Shown here piece by piece: positions 33,662-42,243 of a stretch of 44,419 bases of DNA (position 1 is its first letter; each line of letters opens with the position of its first letter). A model generated the notes under the pieces. That model was not told the DNA's origin. It did no database searches and was given only the letters and a program-made list of their open reading frames with translations. The translations under genes were made by a program, and so were the position numbers. Origin of the DNA: Sulfitobacter sp. (GTDB taxonomy: Bacteria; Pseudomonadota; Alphaproteobacteria; Rhodobacterales; Rhodobacteraceae); NCBI GenBank assembly GCA_013002405.1, contig JABDKA010000136.1:1-44419 (forward strand), written 5' to 3'.

Positions 33662-34735
33662 TTACCGCTCAGCGGAATTTCCCGCATCCGCGTCTGACCG
33701 ATCTGCTTGATCCCGCAGCTTCGGTGCAGGCCCCAAAGAGCCACGCATCATGATTTCCGTCGCCAGCTCAGTCCTGGTCCCGGCGTTCTTGTTTTCCACC
33801 ATATCGATCAGGCCGCTGGCGGCTTTCCGTCCCATTTCGCGGTGTGGAACGTGGACGGTGGTAAGGGCCGGAACGACGATGCGCGCCAGCTCGATGTCAT
33901 CGAATCCGGTGATCGACAGCTGACCCGGTACGTCGATCCCCCTTTCGCGTGCCCGCCGCAAGGCACCCGCCGCCAGAACATCGTTCCCGCAGATCACTGC
34001 GGTGAGGTGAGGGTCTTTTTCCAGCAGCTTATCAAGGGCTTCGGCGCCACTCTCAATCCCGTAGGTCGTCTCGGAAATGGTCAGGCTGTCGGGGTCAAGA
34101 CCGGAGTTCTCCAGCGCGTTGCAAATGCCCTCAACCCGCTGACGGGCACGATCATTGCCCTTTGTAATCCCCGATATGACGCCGATCCGGCGGTGACCGA
34201 GCTTCAGCACTTCCGTTGCCAGTGCTTCCATTGACGCGCGGTTGTCAAACCCGATCGAGGGGCGGTGTTCCGCCTCCGAAAAGGTCCAGGCAATCATCAC
34301 AGGCACCTTTTGTTGGTTCAGGTAGTCGTAGATCGCGGGATCCCGGTCGTGGCCAATCAGAAGAAGGCCATCGGCGCCCCGGGCGACGAGGGAGCGGACC
34401 TGTTCTTCTTCCACATCCGGGCGGTAGGCAGAGCTTGAGACAAGTAAGGTGTAGCCACGTTCGCGCAGCGCCTCCTGAAAGGCCTGCAGTCCCCGGGCGA
34501 AGATGGCGTTTTCCATGGTGGGAATGATCGCGCCGATGGTGAAAGTGCGTTTGGCCGCCATCACCCGCGCGCCGAAGTTCGGAGTATACCCCAGCGCCTC
34601 AACCGCCTGCATTACCTTTTGCCGCGTGCTTTCCACCACGCGGTCTGGCGTGTTCAGACAACGAGAGACCGTGGCGGTGGAGACACCAGCCGCGCGTGCG
34701 ACATCATCAAGTGTCGGGGCAGAGCGTGACTGCAT
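33662..34735 (-). CDS. LacI-family transcriptional repressor of the sulfonate operon
   Basis: 357 residues. The N-terminal helix-turn-helix and hinge read TLDDVARAAGVSTATVSRCLN, and a periplasmic-binding-protein-like effector domain follows (IGAIIPTMENAIFARG, GADGLLLIGHD, ITGFDDIELARI). The C-terminal 20 residues are polar and poorly conserved. Divergent from the DHPS operon. The shared 140-base region holds two LacI-type operators, so it very likely represses that operon and perhaps itself, with DHPS or a breakdown product as inducer (inference). Confidence 0.92.
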   Translation of the reverse strand: MQSRSAPTLDDVARAAGVSTATVSRCLNTPDRVVESTRQKVMQAVEALGYTPNFGARVMAAKRTFTIGAIIPTMENAIFARGLQAFQEALRERGYTLLVSSSAYRPDVEEEQVRSLVARGADGLLLIGHDRDPAIYDYLNQQKVPVMIAWTFSEAEHRPSIGFDNRASMEALATEVLKLGHRRIGVISGITKGNDRARQRVEGICNALENSGLDPDSLTISETTYGIESGAEALDKLLEKDPHLTAVICGNDVLAAGALRRARERGIDVPGQLSITGFDDIELARIVVPALTTVHVPHREMGRKAASGLIDMVENKNAGTRTELATEIMMRGSLGPAPKLRDQADRSDADAGNSAER

Positions 34736-34802
34736 TGTCCGTGATCCTCTTTCACGCGTATCCGGAAAGGATGAACCGACAGCCTAACGTGCATATGCGA
34801 AA

Positions 34803-34816
34803 TGTAAACGCTTGCA
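34803..34816. promoter_or_regulatory. LacI-type operator O1 (overlaps -35)
   Basis: TGTAAACGCTTGCA, an imperfect palindrome with the central CG typical of LacI-family operators. Its centre is 23 bases from that of O2. Confidence 0.8.
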
Positions 34817-34841
34817 TTGAGAGTATGTAAGCGCTTACAAT
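34812..34841 (+). promoter_or_regulatory. Promoter of the DHPS operon
   Basis: TTGCAT (34812-34817) and TACAAT (34836-34841) separated by 18 bases, a good sigma-70-type match. The -35 overlaps operator O1 and the -10 overlaps operator O2, so bound repressor would exclude polymerase. Predicted start of transcription is near 34848. Confidence 0.65.
34826..34839. promoter_or_regulatory. LacI-type operator O2 (overlaps -10)
   Basis: TGTAAGCGCTTACA, a perfect 14-base palindrome with central CG, the strongest operator match in the window. Confidence 0.85.
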
Positions 34842-34875
34842 TGACGTAAGGGCCGATTCACTCTGGAGCTCGCGC

Positions 34876-35061
34876 ATGTTTCTCTACGCATCTGCAATCG
34901 TTTTTATCGTCTACTTTGCGAACGTCGCACTGGGCGCTTTTGCCGGTGCCGCGTTTCTGGGCGATGTGGGAGAGATGTTGGTCCTCTTCGCGGCGTCGAT
35001 TCTTTTCGTCGTCGCCATTCTGAAAAAGGAAGCCGACCGTAAGAACAAAAACGGCGGCTAA
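34876..35061 (+). CDS. Small membrane protein, first gene of the DHPS operon
   Basis: 61 residues with two hydrophobic helices (about 3-25 and 33-49) and a basic cytosolic tail (KKEADRKNKNGG). GGAG lies nine bases before the ATG. No family recognised. It is the first cistron after the LacI-controlled promoter and 21 bases before the TRAP binding-protein gene. It could be an extra subunit or regulator of the TRAP transporter, but only position supports this. Confidence 0.75.
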   Translation: MFLYASAIVFIVYFANVALGAFAGAAFLGDVGEMLVLFAASILFVVAILKKEADRKNKNGG

Positions 35062-35082
35062 GGTCCAACGGGAGGACACCAT

Positions 35083-36234
35083 ATGGATACCAAAGATCGC
35101 AAGGAGCTGGCTTCGGCCGAGCGCCGGAATTTTCTGAAGCTTTCGGCAACGGGGGCTTTTACCGCCGCCATGGTCGCCGGCGCGGGCGGGATGCTCTGGT
35201 CTTCCGAGGCCGCGGCCCAGACTGCCAATGAGGAGCGTGACCGCGAAAAAGCGGCTGAGCACACGATGGTCATCGCCACAGCCTACGTGCTGGGTGCCTC
35301 GCGCAGCTACCCGATCATGCAACTGGACCTGAAAGAAAACATCCAGAACGCGACCAACGGCAAGGTCTATGTCAAGCTGGCCCCGGGCGGGCAGCTGGGC
35401 GCGGGCGGTGCACTGGTCCAGGCGGTTCAGGGCGGCACGATCCAGGCGGCGCAGCATTCGCTGTCCAACTTCGCGCCCTTCGCCTCCACCGTTGACCTGA
35501 TCAACATGCCCTACCTCTGCGGCTCCAACCAGCGCTTCACCAACCTGGTGACCTCAGATTTCTGGAACTCCGAAGTGCACCCCAAGGTTGAGGCCGCGGG
35601 TTTCAGGGCGCTCTTCTACGTCAACATCGACCCCCGTGTCGTCGCCGTCCGCAAGGGCGGGGCAGGGGCGGTTCTGTCGCCGTCTGACCTTTCGGGCGTC
35701 AAGTTCCGTGTGCCGGGCTCCAAGATGCTGCAGCAGTACTACCGGATGGTGGGTGCCAACCCGACGCCCGTTGCCTGGGGTGAAACGCCTTCGGCGATCA
35801 AGCAGGGTGTGGCCGATGCACTCGACCCCTCCGTCGGCGCGCTTTACGTATTCGGCTTCAAGGACATCCTATCCCACGTGACCTTCACTCAGGCCGTTCC
35901 GGACAGCCAGGTCTATTCCTGTAACCTCGAATGGTTCAACTCCATGCCTGCCGATGTTCAGGAAGGTATCATGTGGGGCTCCGAGATGACCGCGCACCAG
36001 AACCTTGCCAAGGTTCCTTCCGCACGCGCCTATGCGATGGCGGAGCTTTCAAAGGCCGGTGTCCAATTCCACTCGCTCAGCGAGGATCAGCTTGCCGAAT
36101 GGAAAGCGGCGGGCGGTTACCAGCGGTCCGAGTGGGACGAGTTCAAGACCGAACTTGCCGGGTCCATGGATGCCTTCAACAAAATGGAAGAGGCCGCCTC
36201 GACCCAAGGAAAGTACTACGTACACGACGCGTAA
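35083..36234 (+). CDS. hpsK: TRAP binding protein for a sulfonate (HpsK)
   Basis: 383 residues with a twin-arginine signal (RRNFLKLSATGAF, cleavage after SEAAA near residue 45), so it is probably exported folded. GGGAGG precedes the ATG. The mature part is a DctP-type TRAP receptor; SGVKFRVPGSKMLQQYYRMVG carries the likely ligand-binding arginine. DHPS as ligand is inferred from the hpsN-comDE genes downstream and from the equivalent Ruegeria operon. Confidence 0.85.
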   Translation: MDTKDRKELASAERRNFLKLSATGAFTAAMVAGAGGMLWSSEAAAQTANEERDREKAAEHTMVIATAYVLGASRSYPIMQLDLKENIQNATNGKVYVKLAPGGQLGAGGALVQAVQGGTIQAAQHSLSNFAPFASTVDLINMPYLCGSNQRFTNLVTSDFWNSEVHPKVEAAGFRALFYVNIDPRVVAVRKGGAGAVLSPSDLSGVKFRVPGSKMLQQYYRMVGANPTPVAWGETPSAIKQGVADALDPSVGALYVFGFKDILSHVTFTQAVPDSQVYSCNLEWFNSMPADVQEGIMWGSEMTAHQNLAKVPSARAYAMAELSKAGVQFHSLSEDQLAEWKAAGGYQRSEWDEFKTELAGSMDAFNKMEEAASTQGKYYVHDA

Positions 36235-36241
36235 AGTGACA

Positions 36242-36269
36242 GGGGCGCCCGGCAGGGCGCCCCGCTTTT
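36242..36269 (+). repeat. Strong hairpin with short U-tract between hpsK and hpsL
   Basis: GGGGCGCCC (36242-36250), loop GGCA, GGGCGCCCC (36255-36263), then GCTTTT. A perfect 9-base GC stem. It may act as a partial terminator or mRNA end protector that sets a high ratio of binding protein to permease. Confidence 0.8.
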
Positions 36270-36342
36270 CCTCAAGACACTCCCGGATCGCCCCGTGCCA
36301 TTTTGCGGGACAGTCCCCCTTTGCCAACCGACGGGGTGAATC

Positions 36343-36855
36343 ATGGATTTTCTACGCCGAATAGACAGGGACGCGGAGCGCTGGTTGCTCCTGGTCTTTT
36401 ACGTGATGCTGGTCATCACCATGGCGATCGAGGTGCTTCGGCGCGAGATCTTCGCCTTCTCCTCCATCTGGGGGGAAGAGATTGTGCGTTACTCCTTCAT
36501 CTATCTCGCTTGGATCGGAGCCGCAGCGGCGGTCAAGGAGCGCGCCCACATCCGAATTGACGTGATCATGCACTACCTCGGGCCACGGCCCAAGGCGCTG
36601 CTCTATATCTTTGGCGATCTGATCATGTTCGGCGTGGCGATCATCGCACTTTACTGGTCCTGGGAGACGGTCCACGTCTCGGCCAAGTTCGGATCGGTCA
36701 CGGATGGCCTGCGCATCTCAAAGGTCTGGTTCCTCATGGCTGTGCCCGTCGGCTTTGCCCTGATGATCGTCCGCCTCATCCAATCGCTGCTGCACGATTT
36801 CAGATCGCTTCGGGACGGTACCCCCGTCTTCGAAGGCGACAAGCTGTTTGATTAA
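36343..36855 (+). CDS. hpsL: TRAP small permease (HpsL)
   Basis: 170 residues, four membrane helices of the DctQ type (SSIWGEEIVRYSFIYLAWIGAAAAVKERAHI is the standard block). Twelve bases before hpsM. Together with HpsK and HpsM it forms the sodium-driven sulfonate importer. Confidence 0.88.
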   Translation: MDFLRRIDRDAERWLLLVFYVMLVITMAIEVLRREIFAFSSIWGEEIVRYSFIYLAWIGAAAAVKERAHIRIDVIMHYLGPRPKALLYIFGDLIMFGVAIIALYWSWETVHVSAKFGSVTDGLRISKVWFLMAVPVGFALMIVRLIQSLLHDFRSLRDGTPVFEGDKLFD

Positions 36856-36867
36856 GGAGCCGCACAG

Positions 36868-38196
36868 ATGCTTTGGCAAACCATGAATCAAACGGTCGAA
36901 CTGGGGTGGGACTTCTACCTGCCGGTGATCATGTTCGTCGTGCTCATCGCACTGGCCGTGCCGGTCTGGGCCGCCATCGGCACCTCCGCCATCACCATGT
37001 TGGTCATGTCCGGCGATCTGCCGCTGAGCCTTGTGGGTGAGAAGCTCTTCACCGGGATCGACGCTTTCGCCCTGACCGCCGTGCCGCTCTTTATCCTGAC
37101 AGGTGACGTGCTGGTGCGCACCGGGCTCTCGCGGAAATTTCTCGACGTGGCCGAGGCGCTGACACAGTTCGCCAAGGGCGGATTCGGTTCCGCCACGGTG
37201 CTGGTCTGTGGCATGTTCGCGGCCATCTCCGGCTCTGACGCGGCGGGTGCTGCCGCCGTGGGTCGGATGACCATCGATCGGCTGGTGGAATCGGGCTACC
37301 CGCGCCCCTATGCGTGCGCCCTGGTAGCGGCCGGTGCCTGTACCGGTATTCTGATCCCGCCATCCATCGCCTATATCATCATCGGCCTTGTGCTGGGTAT
37401 ATCGGCCTCCACGCTGTTCCTCGCGGCCCTCATCCCCGGCCTTGCGATCCTCGTTTCGATCCTGATCACCAACCTGATCATGAACCGGCTGAACGGCTGG
37501 GAAGGGGGCGGAAATCTGAGCGCGGGTGAGTACTTTGGCAATCTGGGCCGCTCGCTCAAGTCTGGCTGGTACGCCTTCATCGTACCGGGCATCATTTTCT
37601 ACGGTATCTTTTCGGGTCGCCTGACGCCAACAGAGGCAGGCGCCACGGCCGTGGTGGTGACAATCATCATGGGCTTTGTGATGCGCACACTCAGCTTCGC
37701 GGACTTCCCCGCGATGCTGGTCAGCTCCGCCAAGGTGAACGGCGTGATCTTGCCCATCATCGCCTTCTCGGCCCCGCTTGCCGAGGCGTTGGCTATCATG
37801 GGCGTGCCTCAAGGCTTTGTCACCTCCGTGACCGGCCTGACGGATGAGCCGTGGATCCTCATCATCCTGATGATTGGTATTCTCATCGCCGCGGGCTGCG
37901 TGATGGAAACGACACCCAACATCGTGATCCTGGCCCCCATCCTCAAGCCGCTGGCGGACAACATTGGCATGAACGAAATTCAGTTCTGTATCATGATGAT
38001 CACCGCCCTTGGTGTGGGTTTCATCACGCCGCCCCTTGGCCTCAATCTCTTCGTGGTGTCGGGCATCACGGGGGAATCCATTCTCAAGATCGCCTGGCGC
38101 GCGATACCCTTCGTGCTGTGCATGTTCGTCGTCGTTATCCTGATTGCCTACGTGCCCGCCCTCTCCACAACGCTTCTGCCTGAAATCTATAAGTAG
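36868..38196 (+). CDS. hpsM: TRAP large permease (HpsM)
   Basis: 442 residues with about twelve membrane helices. DctM signatures: FALTAVPLFILTGDVLVRTG, MFAAISGSDAAGAAAVGRMT, GILIPPSIAYIIIG and FITPPLGLNLFVVSGI. Twelve bases separate it from hpsN, in line with one transcript. Confidence 0.92.
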   Translation: MLWQTMNQTVELGWDFYLPVIMFVVLIALAVPVWAAIGTSAITMLVMSGDLPLSLVGEKLFTGIDAFALTAVPLFILTGDVLVRTGLSRKFLDVAEALTQFAKGGFGSATVLVCGMFAAISGSDAAGAAAVGRMTIDRLVESGYPRPYACALVAAGACTGILIPPSIAYIIIGLVLGISASTLFLAALIPGLAILVSILITNLIMNRLNGWEGGGNLSAGEYFGNLGRSLKSGWYAFIVPGIIFYGIFSGRLTPTEAGATAVVVTIIMGFVMRTLSFADFPAMLVSSAKVNGVILPIIAFSAPLAEALAIMGVPQGFVTSVTGLTDEPWILIILMIGILIAAGCVMETTPNIVILAPILKPLADNIGMNEIQFCIMMITALGVGFITPPLGLNLFVVSGITGESILKIAWRAIPFVLCMFVVVILIAYVPALSTTLLPEIYK

Positions 38197-38208
38197 GACC
38201 CAACCGCA

Positions 38209-39516
38209 ATGACACGCGAATATCTCAAGAAAGCGTCGCTCACCTCCAAATCGGACGCGAGCGAGGTGCACGAAACGGTCGTCAACATCCTCAACGATAT
38301 CGAGGCAGGCGGCGACGCCAAGGCGCTGGAATATGCAGCGAAATTCGACAAGTACGAGGGCAACGTGTTGCTCACGCCCGAAGACATCGAAGCGGCCTGT
38401 GCCAAGGTGCCGGAGAAGTTGAAGGCAGATATCCGGTTCTCCCACGACAACGTCAAACGCTTTGCGGAGAAGCAAAAGTCGACCGTTGCGGATGTGGAGA
38501 TGGAAGTTCACCCGGGCTTTGTCGCGGGGCAAAAGGCGATCCCGGTCGATGCGGCAGGCTGCTACGTGCCTGGCGGGCGCTACAGCCACATCGCCTCTGC
38601 CATCATGACCGTGACCACCGCCAAGGTTGCTGGCTGCCGCCACATCACCGCCTGTTCGCCGCCGCGTCCGGGTGAGGGGATGCATCCGGCCATCGTCTAT
38701 GCCGCCCACATCTGTGGTGCGGACAAGATCATGGCCATGGGCGGTGTGCAGGGCGTGGCCGCCATGACCTTCGGCCTGTTCGGTCTGCCCAAGGCCAATA
38801 TACTGGTCGGCCCCGGCAACCAGTTCGTGGCCGAGGCCAAGCGTATCCTCTTCGGACGCGTCGGCATCGATATGATCGCGGGACCGACCGACAGCCTGAT
38901 CCTGGCGGACAAGACCGCGGATCCGCACATTGTGGCGACCGACCTCGTCAGCCAGGCCGAGCATGGCTACAACTCACCCGTCTGGCTGGTCACGGATGAC
39001 CGCGCCCTGGCTGAGAAGGTGATGGAACTGGTCCCCGGCCTGATCGCGGACCTTCCGGAAGTGAACAGCCAAAACGCTGCAGCGGCATGGCGCGACTATG
39101 CCGAGGTGATCCTCTGTGCGGACCGCGAGGAAATGGCCGCCTGTTCTGACGATTACGCGCCCGAGCACCTGACGGTGCAGGCCGAGGACCTGGATTGGTG
39201 GCTGGATCGGCTCACCTGCTACGGCTCGCTCTTTCTGGGCGAGGAAACAACCGTTTCCTACGGTGACAAGGCCGCTGGGACCAACCACGTTTTGCCCACT
39301 TCCGGTGCGGCAGGATACACGGGTGGTCTGAGCGTGCACAAATACATGAAGATCGTCACCTGGCAGCGCTCCACGCGCGAAGGGTCCAAGGCTGTGGCCG
39401 AAGCGACCGCCCGGATTTCGCGGCTGGAAGGGATGGAAGGGCACGCCCGCGCGGCGGATGTGCGGCTGGCCAAGTACTTCCCGGGGGAAAACTTCGATCT
39501 CTCCGCCGATGGCTGA
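38209..39516 (+). CDS. hpsN: Sulfopropanediol 3-dehydrogenase (HpsN), histidinol dehydrogenase family
   Basis: 435 residues. A HisD-family enzyme that in HpsN performs two NAD-linked oxidations, (R)-DHPS to (R)-sulfolactate. Family blocks: VPGGRYSHIASAIMT, VGPGNQFVAEAKR, IDMIAGPTDS, QAEHGYNSP (zinc ligands Q and H), DDYAPEHL (zinc ligand D), GTNHVLPTSG and a C-terminal histidine in EGHARAADVR. No other his genes are nearby, and the operon is TRAP plus comDE, so HpsN rather than histidine synthesis fits. The stop overlaps the next gene by eight bases. Confidence 0.88.
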   Translation: MTREYLKKASLTSKSDASEVHETVVNILNDIEAGGDAKALEYAAKFDKYEGNVLLTPEDIEAACAKVPEKLKADIRFSHDNVKRFAEKQKSTVADVEMEVHPGFVAGQKAIPVDAAGCYVPGGRYSHIASAIMTVTTAKVAGCRHITACSPPRPGEGMHPAIVYAAHICGADKIMAMGGVQGVAAMTFGLFGLPKANILVGPGNQFVAEAKRILFGRVGIDMIAGPTDSLILADKTADPHIVATDLVSQAEHGYNSPVWLVTDDRALAEKVMELVPGLIADLPEVNSQNAAAAWRDYAEVILCADREEMAACSDDYAPEHLTVQAEDLDWWLDRLTCYGSLFLGEETTVSYGDKAAGTNHVLPTSGAAGYTGGLSVHKYMKIVTWQRSTREGSKAVAEATARISRLEGMEGHARAADVRLAKYFPGENFDLSADG

Positions 39517-40270
39517 TCCACGCGCCCTTTTCGACCTGACGGGCCGGGTGGCCTGCGTGACCGGGGCCTCCTCCGGCCTCGGTCGCCGTGCCGCCTCGAC
39601 CCTGGCGGCGGCGGGGGCACGGGTCGTGGGCGTGGCACGTCGGCGCGAGGCTTTGGAAGAATGGCAGGCGGAGACGGGGGAGGGCGCCGCCATTGTGGCC
39701 GCCGATGTTGCCGACCGTGACGGCATCGCCCGTCTCGGCGCGACGATTGCGGGCCACTTCGGCCCGCCTGACATCGTTGTCCATGCGGCGGGCATCAACA
39801 CCCGCGAAGCGGCAAGCGATGTCACACCCGAGGGCTGGGACGTGACCCTTGGCCTGAACCTTACGGCGCCCTTCTTTCTCAGCCAGGCGCTGGTCCCTGC
39901 GATGAAGGAAAAGGGCTGGGGCCGGATCGTGAACTTTGCCTCGCTCCAGACTTTTCGCGCTTTTCCAGGGGGAATTGCTTACGGTGCATCCAAGGCCGGT
40001 GTGGCCCAGATGACCCGCGCCATGGCCGAAGCCTGGTCACCCCACGGCATCACCGCCAACGCCATCGGCCCGGGCTTTTTCCCGACCGAACTGACGCATG
40101 CTGTCTTTTCCGACGAAGAACGGGCCAGAGCCAACGCCGCCCAGACCTGCATGGGCCGCAATGGAAAGATGGAAGATATGGACGGGCCGCTCCTCTTTCT
40201 GGCCTCCGAAGCTTCCGGCTATGTCACAGGCCAGATATTGATGGTCGACGGGGGGTTCACCGCGAAATGA
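39509..40270 (+). CDS. hpsO: Short-chain dehydrogenase (HpsO-like)
   Basis: 253 residues from the ATG at 39509, inside the hpsN stop region. Rossmann motif TGASSGLG; catalytic residues N-S-Y-K seen in HAAGIN/NLTAPF, NFASLQT and YGASKAG. In Cupriavidus the DHPS 2-dehydrogenases HpsO and HpsP interconvert the two enantiomers of DHPS so that HpsN can use both. Assignment of the letter O to the SDR is from memory. Couples to the next gene by ATGA overlap. Confidence 0.78.
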   Translation: MADPRALFDLTGRVACVTGASSGLGRRAASTLAAAGARVVGVARRREALEEWQAETGEGAAIVAADVADRDGIARLGATIAGHFGPPDIVVHAAGINTREAASDVTPEGWDVTLGLNLTAPFFLSQALVPAMKEKGWGRIVNFASLQTFRAFPGGIAYGASKAGVAQMTRAMAEAWSPHGITANAIGPGFFPTELTHAVFSDEERARANAAQTCMGRNGKMEDMDGPLLFLASEASGYVTGQILMVDGGFTAK

Positions 40271-41247
40271 AAGCACTTGTGTACGACGGCGTTGAAACGA
40301 TGGGCTACCGCGAGGTGGCCGAGCCCGAGCCACGCGCGGGTGAGCACCTGATCAAGGTAGAGGCCGTGGGCATCTGCGGCTCCGACATGCACGCCTATCT
40401 GGGCCACGATGCCCGGCGGCCAGCCCCTCTGATCCTCGGCCACGAGGCGGCGGGTATCATTCAAGGCGGGCCCCGCGACGGGGAGCAGGTGACCGTCAAT
40501 CCGCTGGTGTCCTGCGGTGCCTGCAAGGCCTGCACATCGGGCCGTGAAAATCTCTGCCCTGAGCGGCAGATCATCTCAATGCCCCCGCGCGAAGGGGCCT
40601 TCGCGCAGTATATCTCCATGCCGGAGCCAAACCTGGTGACCGTCCCGCAGGGCATTCCGCTGGTCCGCGCGGCGCTGGCTGAACCCCTTGCGGTCAGTTG
40701 GCATGCGGCGCGTCTGGCACTCGCCGCTCTTCACCCGTCGGTCGAAAGGCGGGCGCTGGTGCTGGGAGGCGGTGCCATCGGCCTGGCCGCAGCCCTGGCG
40801 CTGCGCGCGATGAATGTGCCCGAGGTCACGGTGGTAGAGCCAAATGATGCGCGCCGCGCCTTCCTGCGCGACCGTTGCGGGCAGGAGGTCGCCGCCAAGG
40901 CCGATGGTCCGTGGCCCATCGTCATCGACGCGGTCGGTTACGCCGGAACGCGCGCCGTCGCCTCCGCCCATGCGGAGCCGGGTGGGGTCATTGCGCACGT
41001 AGGCCTGGGGGAGGATACCGGTGGTCTAGACGTCAGGCGTATGACGCTGCAGGAGATTACCTTTATCGGCACCTACACCTACACCGCGCAGGACTTCCGC
41101 GATACCGCCCAAGCGATTTTTGAGGGGCGTCTTGGCCCCCTTGATTGGGTTGAGACACGGACCTTGCAGGAAGGGGCCGAGGCTTTCCGCGAATTGCGCG
41201 CAGGCAAGGTGGCGGCCCCCAAGATCGTTCTGAACCCCTGGACCTGA
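40267..41247 (+). CDS. hpsP: Zinc-dependent alcohol dehydrogenase (HpsP-like)
   Basis: 326 residues, medium-chain dehydrogenase. Catalytic zinc ligands in GICGSDMHAYLGHD and LGHEAAG; structural zinc cysteines in SCGACKACTSGRENLCPE. The cofactor fold motif is VLGGGAIGLAAALAL. Partner of the SDR for DHPS racemisation through a 2-oxo intermediate (inference from the known pathway). Sits 27 bases before the Usp gene. Confidence 0.8.
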   Translation: MKALVYDGVETMGYREVAEPEPRAGEHLIKVEAVGICGSDMHAYLGHDARRPAPLILGHEAAGIIQGGPRDGEQVTVNPLVSCGACKACTSGRENLCPERQIISMPPREGAFAQYISMPEPNLVTVPQGIPLVRAALAEPLAVSWHAARLALAALHPSVERRALVLGGGAIGLAAALALRAMNVPEVTVVEPNDARRAFLRDRCGQEVAAKADGPWPIVIDAVGYAGTRAVASAHAEPGGVIAHVGLGEDTGGLDVRRMTLQEITFIGTYTYTAQDFRDTAQAIFEGRLGPLDWVETRTLQEGAEAFRELRAGKVAAPKIVLNPWT

Positions 41248-41274
41248 CCGCGGCCCACAAGAAGGAGAGAGCAG

Positions 41275-41688
41275 ATGTACAAGAAAATCCTCGTGCCCAT
41301 GGCGCTGGACCATGGGCTGTCACCGCAGACACTGGAAGTGGCGCGGACGCTGCTTTCCGAAGGCGGTGAGATCATCGCGCTGCACGTTTACGAGGCCCCC
41401 TCGGGCAGCGTCAGCGCCTATCTGGACGAAGAGATGGTCAGTGCAGGCTACGCGAAGGCCGAAAAACGGCTGACGGAAAAGCTCGAAGGTGCAGAAGGGG
41501 TCACACCCGTTCTGATCAAGGGCCACTCCGCCCGGACGATCATCGACTTCGCCCACAGCAACGGCGTCGACTGCATCGTGATCGGCTCCCACCGGCCGGG
41601 GCTCAGCGATTACTTCCTTGGCTCCACCGCCGCCCGCGTGACCCGCTTCGCGAAATGCGCGGTGCACGTGCTGCGGACTTCGATCTAG
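41275..41688 (+). CDS. UspA-family universal stress protein
   Basis: 137 residues starting MYKKILVPMAL. The nucleotide-binding C-terminus is intact in the form common to this branch (GSHRPGLSDYFLGSTAARV). GAAGGAGAG precedes the ATG. Embedded in the DHPS operon between hpsP and comD. In Halomonas the Usp protein TeaD, encoded with the TeaABC TRAP importer, modulates uptake; a similar role is plausible. Confidence 0.88.
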   Translation: MYKKILVPMALDHGLSPQTLEVARTLLSEGGEIIALHVYEAPSGSVSAYLDEEMVSAGYAKAEKRLTEKLEGAEGVTPVLIKGHSARTIIDFAHSNGVDCIVIGSHRPGLSDYFLGSTAARVTRFAKCAVHVLRTSI

Positions 41689-41736
41689 ACTTTTACAATG
41701 CCAACCAAACACCTGAAATGAATAGGAAAGACTAGG

Positions 41737-42243
41737 ATGAACATCGACAAGAAGATCGTGGATGATCTTGTCGCAAACGACGTCTCATTCGTCACCACCG
41801 TGCCTTGCAAGCAGCTGGCCGGGGTGATCGAAGAGGTCGAAGCACGTGACGAGATTTTTCATATTCCCTCCAACAAAGAAGACGAAGGCATGGGCCTCTG
41901 TGCCGGGGCCTTCATGGGTGGCAAGCGGCCCTGCATCATCATGCAGAACACCGCCATCGGCGTGACGATCAACACGCTGGCAACGCTGATCCAGTACTAC
42001 CGGATGCCCTTGCCGATGCTCATCTCCTACCGCGGTGAGTTGCGCGAACCGGTGGCCTGCCAGGTTGAGATGGCGGTGCATACCAAGGCGCTGTTGGCGC
42101 AGATGAACATCCCCACCTACCACTTCCACACGCAGAAGGACGCAGAGGAGTTCGACATGATCCTCAAGTACACCTTCATGTGCAACAAACCCGTCGCGAT
42201 CCTTACGGACGCGAATTTCTGGGGAGGCTACGGCGACCAATGA
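41737..42243 (+). CDS. comD: Sulfopyruvate decarboxylase alpha subunit
   Basis: 168 residues, the pyrimidine-binding half of a split ThDP enzyme. The catalytic glutamate lies in SNKEDEGMGLCAGAF, and VPCKQLAGVIEEVE is the typical ComD substrate-side start. With ComE it converts sulfopyruvate to sulfoacetaldehyde plus CO2. Overlaps comE by four bases. Confidence 0.9.
   Translation: MNIDKKIVDDLVANDVSFVTTVPCKQLAGVIEEVEARDEIFHIPSNKEDEGMGLCAGAFMGGKRPCIIMQNTAIGVTINTLATLIQYYRMPLPMLISYRGELREPVACQVEMAVHTKALLAQMNIPTYHFHTQKDAEEFDMILKYTFMCNKPVAILTDANFWGGYGDQ

Noticed and set aside
36718-38964. 748-codon open frame on the minus strand
   Set aside because: It lies opposite hpsM and hpsN, both of which have clear family motifs. 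Its translation is rich in H, D, G and R, as expected for the antisense frame of GC-rich genes.
38209-39516. Histidinol dehydrogenase of histidine synthesis
   Set aside because: Family similarity is real, but no other his gene is present and the surrounding TRAP, comDE and dehydrogenase genes point to HpsN.
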